Shown here piece by piece: positions 1 through 4,268 of a DNA stretch of 15,676 nt (position 1 is its first letter; each line of letters begins with the position of its first letter). The notes beneath the pieces are model-generated. The model did no database searches. It worked only from the letters and a program-made list of their open reading frames with translations, and was not told where the DNA came from. A program made the position numbers and the translations under genes. Location of the stretch: contig DLMZ01000050.1 of assembly GCA_002479415.1 (NCBI GenBank), positions 1 to 15,676 on the forward strand, written 5' to 3'. This DNA comes from Firmicutes bacterium UBA7523. Its GTDB lineage: Bacteria; Bacillota; Dethiobacteria; Dethiobacterales; Dethiobacteraceae.

Positions 1-311
1 ACTTTTATCTTACAACAAACACTCTCAACAATAACTGTCAAATCTTCAGTTATAACTTTGTCAGAAATGCCATCAGCTAAAATAGGTTTAATTGATTTAA
101 CAAATATATCCCGATTCTCCTCATTAGTTATAGTTACTGAATACGATAATTTTTGATGGTCTGTATCATAGTTATCAACAGCCCCTAATGATGTGATCAT
201 ACTATAAATCTGTACCCCTGTCTTATTACCTTGATTCGAAGAATTACACCCTATTAGCATCATACATGCCAATATAAGCAGTCCAATCAATATCAACTTT
301 AGTCTCTTCAA
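1..311 (-). CDS. Small lipoprotein, C-terminus beyond the window edge
   Basis: An open frame of 103 codons runs off the left edge without a stop. The likely start is TTG at 311-309, five bases downstream of a strong AGGAGGG (317-323). No upstream ATG in frame fits as well. The protein opens with a type II signal peptide: two early basic residues (KR), a hydrophobic stretch, and a lipobox ending LIGC with cysteine near residue 22. It should therefore be exported and lipid-anchored on the outer face of the membrane. The mature part begins with an Asn/Ser/Gly-rich linker, then a soluble region containing YSVTITNEENRDIF, which may be a short beta-rich domain. I do not recognise the family. The signal peptide and RBS are clear; function is unknown. 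Confidence 0.75.
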   Translation of the reverse strand, partial: MKRLKLILIGLLILACMMLIGCNSSNQGNKTGVQIYSMITSLGAVDNYDTDHQKLSYSVTITNEENRDIFVKSIKPILADGISDKVITEDLTVIVESVCCKIK

Positions 312-366
312 GATAGCCCTCCTCTTATGAATTAGTGAAACAAACATATCCGAAATACAATTTCTA

Positions 367-440
367 CTATATTTCGAGCAAAGCAGGATGGTCTGTATTC
401 ATTGAGAACTTCCCATTATAGACAAAACCAGCACCTGCCC
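367..440 (-). pseudogene. Possible 3' fragment of an unidentified gene next to repeat E1
   Basis: On the minus strand, reading away from repeat E1, one frame encodes GAGFVYNGKFSMNTDHPALL, then EI and a TAG stop at 367-369. It has no start codon and begins where the repeat begins. The composition looks protein-like, so it may be the last codons of a gene cut off by the repeat. It is too short to identify and could be chance. Confidence 0.22.
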
Positions 441-500
441 GGAAATTCTGCCAGCGAGCTTCCAGAATTTCCAAAAAGCAAAAAGGGGTCTGACCCTGGA
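438..500 (+). repeat. Palindromic dispersed repeat, family E copy 1
   Basis: The element starts CCCGGAAATT and contains a perfect 10-bp inverted repeat, GGAAATTCTG (441-450) and CAGAATTTCC (463-472), around a 12-base loop. After a short A-rich spacer comes a second small palindrome, GGGTC-T-GACCC (486-496). A second copy in inverted orientation lies at 3781-3835 and shares the order CCCGGAAAT, CTTCCA, AATTTCCAAA, GGGGT-TGACCC. The spacer is a few bases longer here. It lies 13 bases beyond the stop of the pRiA4b-like gene. It is not a standard terminator, because no T-run follows the stem on either strand. Confidence 0.7.
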
Positions 501-513
501 GCAGGGGCGCTAT

Positions 514-1248
514 TTAGTTCTTGCGGTACTTGTCCTCAATAATCTTATGATTAAAGTGATTAATTTTATCCCACTCTGTTTTCTTATAAGCGATGAACTT
601 CAACCAGTCATTAATCCTTTCCAAATTGTATTCTCTAAAGCCCTGCTCTACTGCCCATGCCTTTATTTCTTCATGCTCCGAATGCTTTTCATCCCTGTAA
701 GCTGCCAAAAAATCATAAAATCCCGGAATTCCACCCACATCCTCCGGAGGTGCTGTCTCCGCTCCATCAAGTAGTGTAGGGTAGCCGAAATAATAATCAT
801 CCACGATGTTTTCCAGCTTGATGATAAACTCCCAATCGTCTCCGAAATCATAACGATAGAGAATCTCTTTATACTTCTCAATGTAATCATCAATTTTTAA
901 CCCTGTAGGTTTTCGCACCACTATTTGGAGTCTTTCCTGATAAGCTTTTTCAAAGTCTGCACGCTCAGGAGGCATTGTACTCAGTCTTTTCTCATATGCT
1001 TTCCTATTCTTTTTAAAATGGAGATGCTCTTGGTAAGCTTCCTCATCGTTTGTTACCCTGGTATTTTCTTCCTTCAGATCAAACTCATAGAGATGATAAG
1101 CCTCGTGAGGGTAGCCGCTTTGAAAATTTGTAACTGTCTGAATCACATCATGAAGACGGTTAAATGTAGCCCCCGCAGGCATGATAATTCTTCTCCAGAT
1201 AAGCGGATCCGTATATTTCAGTTCGATTATAATAATATAGGCTTTCAT
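514..1248 (-). CDS. Plasmid pRiA4b ORF-3-like protein (IS1096/TnpR-like family)
   Basis: This 244-residue protein matches the pRiA4b ORF-3-like family (PF07929). Near the N-terminus it has WRRIIMPAGATFNRLHDVIQ followed by an aromatic-rich HEAYHLYEF segment. The middle carries YDFGDDWEF, and the C-terminal part carries the hallmark PPEDVGG-GF with a D/E-rich helix after it. The length is somewhat above the core domain because of a charged insertion around residues 60-115. ATG at 1248 follows AAGGAG (1255-1260) at good spacing. The family is widespread on chromosomes and mobile elements, often beside SEC-C proteins, and its biochemical role is not established. Repeat R copy A lies just upstream, and repeat E1 follows the stop. 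A 3' fragment of a second family member lies at 2922-3185. Confidence 0.85.
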   Translation of the reverse strand: MKAYIIIIELKYTDPLIWRRIIMPAGATFNRLHDVIQTVTNFQSGYPHEAYHLYEFDLKEENTRVTNDEEAYQEHLHFKKNRKAYEKRLSTMPPERADFEKAYQERLQIVVRKPTGLKIDDYIEKYKEILYRYDFGDDWEFIIKLENIVDDYYFGYPTLLDGAETAPPEDVGGIPGFYDFLAAYRDEKHSEHEEIKAWAVEQGFREYNLERINDWLKFIAYKKTEWDKINHFNHKIIEDKYRKN

Positions 1249-1274
1249 GATTTACTCCTTTACTTTAATATATT

Positions 1275-1323
1275 ATTTATCAGCTAAATTCAGTTAACAC
1301 AACTCCTCCGTCCCCCTGTATTT
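1275..1323 (-). repeat. Dispersed repeat, family R copy A
   Basis: The 39-base core (1285-1323, minus orientation) contains AGGGGGACGGAGGAG, then TTGTGTTAAC and TGAATTTA. It continues into a less conserved tail, GCTGATAAAT (1275-1284), also recognisable in copies B and D. In the best copy the ends form an inverted repeat AACACAA/TTGTGTT; here one arm is degenerate (AATACAG). This copy lies between two divergent genes, the pRiA4b-like gene and the antitoxin. Its 3' end sits about 40 bases upstream of the RBS of the pRiA4b-like gene, so it could contribute promoter bases. Confidence 0.85.
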
Positions 1324-1335
1324 CTATGAAAAGCA

Positions 1336-1374
1336 TGCAATGCGATTGCACTTAGCAATACAATTGGATATAAT
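1336..1374 (+). promoter_or_regulatory. Promoter and palindromic operator of the toxin-antitoxin operon
   Basis: A near-consensus sigma-A promoter is visible: TTGCAC (1346-1351), a 17-base spacer, and a perfect TATAAT (1369-1374). A perfect inverted repeat, TGCAAT-GCG-ATTGCA (1336-1350), overlaps the -35 box. A second, TTGC-ACTTA-GCAA (1346-1358), covers the -35 and spacer. Type II antitoxins and their toxin complexes usually repress their own operon by binding such palindromes, so I infer that these are the operator. The predicted start point, around 1381, leaves a short leader containing GAGAGG. Confidence 0.8.
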
Positions 1375-1398
1375 AAGTACGAGAGGATGTGGATTGCT

Positions 1399-1704
1399 AT
1401 GGCAAGAACTTCAAATATATTTGCGCGTGTAGAGCCTGAAATAAAAGAACAGGCTGAACATGTTTTGGAACAACTTGGCATCCCTATGTCAAGCGCGATA
1501 GGTCTGTTTTTACGTCAGGTTGTGCTGCAACGCGGCATTCCTTTCGATGTAAAACTGCCACAAACTAAGCCGTTGGCTATCGGTAGTTTGAGCGATGAGC
1601 ATTTCAATGCAGAAATCGAAAAAGGGCTGGTTGATCTAACCACCGGAAGGGTTGCTTCAACGGATAGAGTTGCAGAGAGAATGCGTCAGGATTACGATGT
1701 ATGA
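1399..1704 (+). CDS. RelB/DinJ-family antitoxin
   Basis: The 101-residue protein begins MARTSNIFARVEPEIKEQAE, the ribbon-helix-helix N-terminus typical of RelB/DinJ antitoxins. QLGIPMSSAIGLFLRQVV and RGIPFDVKLP follow, the segment linking the DNA-binding helices to the toxin-wrapping tail. The C-terminal 50 residues are charged and probably disordered until bound to the toxin. An in-frame ATG at 1387 lies only a few bases after the predicted transcription start and directly on the AGAGGA. The ATG at 1399, about 11 bases downstream of that RBS, is preferred and matches the family N-terminus. The stop overlaps the toxin start by four bases, giving translational coupling. It neutralises the toxin at 1701 and probably represses the operon through the upstream palindromes. 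Confidence 0.9.
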   Translation: MARTSNIFARVEPEIKEQAEHVLEQLGIPMSSAIGLFLRQVVLQRGIPFDVKLPQTKPLAIGSLSDEHFNAEIEKGLVDLTTGRVASTDRVAERMRQDYDV

Positions 1705-2036
1705 GTAAATGGCAAGTAGTTTACTCGGAGCAAGCCGAATTAGACTTGCGCAGTATTTACGAGTATCTGGCCTTTTCTCTGCTCGCCCCTGAGGTTGCGA
1801 AAAAGCAGACAAGGCGCATCATGGATGGAATTACGAAACTGAACCAGCTACCGCTTCGTTGTAAGCTTTATGAAAAAGAGCCTTGGCAAAGTAAGGGGCT
1901 TCGTATTCTGCCAGTCGATAGCTATCTGGCGTTTTATATACCTGTTGAAAACCAAAAAACCGTTGCTGTTATCAGGATTATGTATAGAGGCCGTAATATT
2001 GAGGAACAATTAGGCCGAACAGATACACCGAAATGA
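1701..2036 (+). CDS. RelE/ParE-superfamily toxin
   Basis: This is a 111-residue type II toxin-antitoxin toxin. Its start overlaps the antitoxin stop in an ATGA tetranucleotide, with AGGA nine bases upstream inside the antitoxin gene. The N-terminus WQVVYSEQAELDLRSIYEYL is the usual first strand and helix of the RelE/ParE fold. The C-terminal strands read KGLRILPVDSYLAFYIPVEN and VAVIRIMYRGRNIEEQL, ending with the conserved arginine-rich R-N-I-E-x-L pattern. RelE members cleave mRNA on the ribosome, while ParE members poison DNA gyrase. Sequence alone does not settle which applies here; the long N-terminal helical region and the ending lean to the ParE/plasmid-stabilisation branch. The pair looks intact and complete, unlike much of the surrounding DNA. 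A PIN-domain toxin remnant follows immediately. Confidence 0.88.
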   Translation: MSKWQVVYSEQAELDLRSIYEYLAFSLLAPEVAKKQTRRIMDGITKLNQLPLRCKLYEKEPWQSKGLRILPVDSYLAFYIPVENQKTVAVIRIMYRGRNIEEQLGRTDTPK

Positions 2037-2066
2037 AACTGTATTAATAGAAAAAAAGATTTTAAA

Positions 2067-2197
2067 GATACAAATATCCTTGTATCAGCCTTACTGTGGC
2101 CCACTCGAAACCTGCAGCTGCGCTGCTTCACGCGGCACGATATCATGAACTGGTGCTCTGTGACCGTATTTCATCTAATCTGAAATTTTTCAACTAA
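2067..2197 (+). pseudogene. PIN-domain toxin remnant
   Basis: Just past the RelE-like gene, the plus strand reads DTNILVSALLWP (2067-2102), the first motif of PIN-domain nucleases with its catalytic aspartate. A one-base frame change near 2103 leads to SKPAAALLHAARYHELVLCD (2105-2164), then RISSN. This matches the continuation expected in VapC-like PIN proteins: helix 2, then the LVLCD strand. The frame then runs into repeat R copy B and stops at TAA 2195-2197 inside it. No start codon fits upstream, and at least half of the domain is missing, with the later acidic motifs. The fragment is clearly non-functional. The family call rests on the DTN motif plus the following strand pattern. Confidence 0.6.
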
Positions 2198-2233
2198 ATT
2201 CATTTAACACAACTTCTCCGTCCCCTTATATTT
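2185..2233 (-). repeat. Dispersed repeat, family R copy B
   Basis: The 39-base core is at 2195-2233: TAAGGGGACGGAGAAG, then TTGTGTTAAATGAATTTA. The tail GTTGAAAAAT (2185-2194) is shared in degenerate form with copies A and D. The outer stem arm is eroded (AATATAA facing TTGTGTT). The repeat lies exactly between two gene remnants. The restored frame of the minus-strand SEC-C gene ends at a TAA inside its edge (2226-2228). The plus-strand PIN fragment also runs into it and stops within it. Confidence 0.87.
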
Positions 2234-2891
2234 CAAATTCTAAGTCTTCCAATCTTTCCTGCAAGGCTATTTTATCTGTTTTATCTTTAGCTATAGCTGA
2301 TGCTTTCTCATAAAGCTCTTTAGCTCTGGCAAAATCTTTTTTTGATCTAAGAAATACATATCACCCCATCCTATATATCCCCAAGGATTATCAGGAAAAT
2401 CTTGCACCAATTTTTCAAACTCTATTTCTGCTTGTTCATAATTATTCAAACCAGAATATGAATCTGCAATAGCACGTCTCATGTTATGAATAATTAACTC
2501 ATTTTCACCTGGGAAGCATTCTAAAAACTCTTGACAATAATTTATTCTCTTTTCCAAATATCCCGAGTCTTCTTTTCCGGCATTATGTAATTCATTCTCC
2601 AGATCCTGACAAAGGTTTCTTATAAAAAAGCTTCCTTGATACTGTTTGTCCAAATAATCCAAGTTTTTAAATTCCGGCTTAGCCCTCTTCTTCACAGCAT
2701 CCCAAACTTCTAGCCAGACATCGCAAGCTCTTCCTTCTTCATTTCTCGATAGGCACTCATAACCCTTATCAATCACTCATTTGCTCCGTTGACATTGTAT
2801 CTCCCTGCACCAGTAGCTCGTCAATGCAACATTTCTTGTATTTCTTGCCGCTCCCACAGGGACAAGGTTCATTTCTCCCTATCTTACTCAT
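2226..2891 (-). pseudogene. SEC-C/tetratricopeptide-like protein, broken by two frameshifts
   Basis: The gene starts with ATG at 2891, eight bases after AAGGAGA (2899-2905). It encodes a SEC-C zinc-binding motif at residues 7-22, RNEPCPCGSGKKYKKCC, a metal site found at the SecA C-terminus and in many small proteins. That frame ends at TGA (2769-2771), 40 codons in. The body continues in another frame from about 2776 to 2291, with YECLSRNEEGRACDVWLEVW, CQDLENELHNAG and a TPR-like part ending in NPWGYIGWGDMYFL. At a run of seven A (2337-2343) the frame shifts again. The -1 frame continues DFARAKELYEKASAIAKD to LEDLEFEI and a TAA at 2226-2228, as intact relatives do. Most likely it is decaying, but the second site is the slippery heptamer A-AAA-AAG in the correct frame. 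Sequencing error is the other alternative. Confidence 0.8.
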
Positions 2892-2921
2892 AACATTGTC
2901 TCCTTCTATATTAGCTTCTTC

Positions 2922-3185
2922 CTATAAGTCTCTATAAACATATCCATACCCACTTATAACCCGCTTAAGGTGTTTATTTATCTTTTCCCGGCTAAGCTCT
3001 CTTTCCTTTTGTGATTCCGCCCAAACCTTCATGCTTTCATGATCAGGATCCGTTTCGTCAGCCATAACTCGTACATATTCTTCATACCCACATGAGCCGC
3101 CTACATCTTCGGGAGGCCTTTCTCCTTTACCTTCCAAATATGTTGTTTCGAACATGTTCCAACAAATGAAATAGTAAAGATCATC
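2922..3185 (-). pseudogene. 3' fragment of a second pRiA4b ORF-3-like gene
   Basis: The frame encodes GERPPEDVGGSCGYEEYVRV, the C-terminal hallmark of the pRiA4b ORF-3-like family, followed by the usual acidic/helical tail (DPDHESMKVWAES) and a normal end at TAG 2922. Everything N-terminal is missing, including the WRR and YDFGDDWEF regions seen in the intact paralogue at 514-1248. The same frame stays open upstream of the first ATG (3155) back to a TAA at 3186-3188, starting DDLYYFICW. Repeat R copy C begins only 14 bases beyond that point. I infer that the gene lost its 5' two-thirds at or near the repeat junction. An expressed 77-residue product from ATG 3155 is possible, but there is no convincing RBS. 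The SEC-C pseudogene starts 30 bases downstream. Confidence 0.72.
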
Positions 3186-3199
3186 TTAAAGTGTCCCAG

Positions 3200-3238
3200 T
3201 AAATTTAGTTAACACAACTCCTCCGTCCCCTTGTGTTT
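3200..3238 (-). repeat. Dispersed repeat, family R copy C (best palindrome)
   Basis: In minus orientation the core reads AACACAA-GGGGACGGAGGAG-TTGTGTT, then AACTAAATTTA. The outer arms AACACAA and TTGTGTT are perfectly complementary, making a 7-bp stem with a 13-base purine-rich loop. The tail shared by A, B and D is not conserved here. On one side the PadR-like fragment ends at a TAA (3237-3239) at the repeat edge. On the other side the truncated pRiA4b-like fragment begins 14 bases away. Confidence 0.88.
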
Positions 3239-3317
3239 ATTCCATTTTATCTAATATGTGGTGTTCGAGCGAAAGCAAGAAAGTGCTTCCCCCTATTAAT
3301 CCTTTATCAATATTCAT
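3237..3317 (-). pseudogene. PadR-like regulator N-terminal fragment
   Basis: A 26-codon frame starts with ATG at 3317, two bases after the stop of the membrane-protein gene. It reads MNIDKGLIGGSTFLLSL, then EHHILDKME and TAA. The first 17 residues match the start of PadR-family transcription regulators, which typically begin with a D-K-x-L-I-x-G-S-T pattern and a hydrophobic helix. The DNA-binding winged helix that should follow (D-M-Y-G-Y) is absent. The stop codon sits at the edge of repeat R copy C. I infer a PadR gene reduced to its first codons by an internal deletion or by truncation at the repeat. It could still be translated by coupling to the upstream gene. Confidence 0.5.
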
Positions 3318-3319
3318 TT

Positions 3320-3652
3320 TTAAACATCTGGACAACAGCTAACACCTAAAGCTATAAATAAAGCAATAACACCGAATACTATAACTAACATTGGCATAAC
3401 TAACCATTTCCAGCCGATTTTCCGTCGTATAATTTTAAACAAACCACTAATGCCTGACACTATGCCTACTAGTATCCAAGCAATTGGGTAATTAATATGC
3501 TGTTCCATATGCTTATTTGCAAGAGACTGTACATTTGTTACAAACAACAATAATAATATGCTTTGTAATATAATCTGCCTTATAACGCAAAAGGTGAAAT
3601 CTCTGGCGACACCATTAGCTTCTTTTATTTTACGGAGGATTGTTATAGACAT
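3320..3652 (-). CDS. Small membrane protein with three predicted helices
   Basis: This hypothetical protein has 110 residues. The start chosen is ATG at 3652, seven bases after AGGAG (3660-3664). The frame is open further upstream to 3745, but that part has no RBS. Three hydrophobic segments are visible at about residues 24-44, 57-73 and 84-105, separated by basic loops (KIIRRKIGWKW before the third), and the protein ends in CCPDV. The basic loop before helix 3 suggests that side is cytoplasmic. The family is not recognised. A PadR-like fragment begins two bases after the stop. PadR regulators are often co-transcribed with small membrane proteins of unknown function, so the two may once have formed such a unit. 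Repeat R copy C lies downstream, and repeats E2 and R copy D lie upstream. Confidence 0.7.
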   Translation of the reverse strand: MSITILRKIKEANGVARDFTFCVIRQIILQSILLLLFVTNVQSLANKHMEQHINYPIAWILVGIVSGISGLFKIIRRKIGWKWLVMPMLVIVFGVIALFIALGVSCCPDV

Positions 3653-3780
3653 TCCTTTTCTCCTTTCATTGTATTTATGTCTTGCAGTTCGAACTTGTAT
3701 TTTCACTAAACAAATAACTATGCTCCATGATTCACAAGAAAACAACTCAAAAGCTTAAAGGATATCCTTCGTTAACATAC

Positions 3781-3835
3781 TCCGGGTCAAACCCCTATTT
3801 GGAAATTATGGAAGATCTCTGAAATTATTTCCGGG
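3781..3835 (-). repeat. Palindromic dispersed repeat, family E copy 2
   Basis: In minus orientation it reads CCCGGAAATAATTTCAGAG, then ATCTTCCATAATTTCC, AAATA and GGGGTTTGACCC. Block by block this is the same element as 438-500, but in opposite orientation and with a shorter A-rich spacer. The inner arms (GGAAAT/ATTTCC) and the GGGT-TTG-ACCC palindrome are kept. One base separates it from the tail of R copy D. A 12-bp palindrome, AAGGATATCCTT (3758-3769), lies on its other side. Confidence 0.68.
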
Positions 3836-3836
3836 T

Positions 3837-3885
3837 ATTTCTCAACGAAATTTAATTAACACAACCCCTCCGTCCCCCTGTGTTT
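3837..3885 (-). repeat. Dispersed repeat, family R copy D, overlapping the NUDIX gene end
   Basis: The core at 3847-3885 reads AACACAGGGGGACGGAGGGG, then TTGTGTTAATTAAATTTC. The tail GTTGAGAAAT (3837-3846) is shared with A and B. The arms AACACAG and TTGTGTT pair with one G-T. The repeat is translated as the final residues (TGGRRGCVN) and stop of the NUDIX protein. Confidence 0.88.
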
Positions 3886-4256
3886 AAAAAGTTTAGCAGG
3901 GGGATGTCGGCTGGGGCTAATTTGACGGTACTTAGCTCATGCAAGTGCTTCCACGCATATTCATCATGATCTGTTAACTTTATTTCCCCGCCGATAATCC
4001 TCCCTTTAAAAGCTATTAATCTAATTGTGCCTTCGGCATAGCGGTATATACTCTCACCAACAAAGTCATGAACCTCGATATCGAGGTTCATTTCTTCTTT
4101 TAGCTCCCTAACTAAACTCTCTTCGGGGCTTTCTCCTTCCTCAACCTTACCCCCCGGAAACTCCCAGTACCCCGCCAGCTTCTTTCCTTGTTTCCTTTTA
4201 GCGATTAGAACTTGTCCACTTTTATTTTCTAATATAGCGGCACTAACATCAATCAT
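3852..4256 (-). CDS. NUDIX hydrolase, MutT-like (deoxy)nucleoside triphosphate pyrophosphohydrolase
   Basis: The 134-residue protein has a Nudix box at residues 36-58: G36, E42, R50-E51, E54-E55. Asn replaces the usual glycine at 57, a variant also common in MutT-like enzymes. N-terminal VSAAILENKSGQVLIAKRKQ and WEFPGGK are typical of MutT/NUDIX NTP pyrophosphohydrolases, which cleave (d)NTPs or oxidised forms such as 8-oxo-dGTP to the monophosphate plus pyrophosphate. The last nine residues (TGGRRGCVN) are encoded by repeat R copy D, so the native C-terminus probably ended near IPLLNFL. Twelve bases separate it from the helicase gene upstream, and its RBS (AGGAAG) overlaps that gene's stop, so the two form one operon. 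The substrate cannot be read from the sequence. The tight pairing with a helicase-nuclease suggests a role in that system rather than general housekeeping. Confidence 0.88.
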   Translation of the reverse strand: MIDVSAAILENKSGQVLIAKRKQGKKLAGYWEFPGGKVEEGESPEESLVRELKEEMNLDIEVHDFVGESIYRYAEGTIRLIAFKGRIIGGEIKLTDHDEYAWKHLHELSTVKLAPADIPLLNFLNTGGRRGCVN

Positions 4257-4268
4257 TTATGTCACTTC

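Noticed and set aside
441..472. 10-bp stem in repeat E1 as a Rho-independent terminator
   Set aside because: It is followed by A-rich, not T-rich, sequence on the plus strand and by CCGGGC on the minus strand. A second copy elsewhere marks it as a repeat.
1387..1398. Upstream ATG (1387) as antitoxin start
   Set aside because: It sits directly on the RBS and about six bases from the predicted transcription start; family proteins begin with the MARTSNI-like N-terminus at 1399.
1290..1481. Minus-strand frame of 63 codons ending NTGGRRSCVN
   Set aside because: It overlaps the antitoxin gene and its promoter antisense; its end is repeat R copy A read in the same frame as in the NUDIX gene. It is not a gene.
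2067..2086. Hairpin GATACAA-ATATCC-TTGTATC as a terminator for the toxin gene
   Set aside because: The stem is only seven AT-rich pairs without a T-run, and these bases encode the DTNILVS motif of the PIN remnant.
3653..3745. Longer start of the membrane protein at 3745
   Set aside because: No RBS is present, and a strong AGGAG lies immediately before ATG 3652.
1275..3885. R repeats as a CRISPR array or integron attC sites
   Set aside because: Copies are 0.65-1.0 kb apart with genes between them, not 30-40 base spacers, and no cas gene is seen. The attC core motifs and an integrase are absent too.
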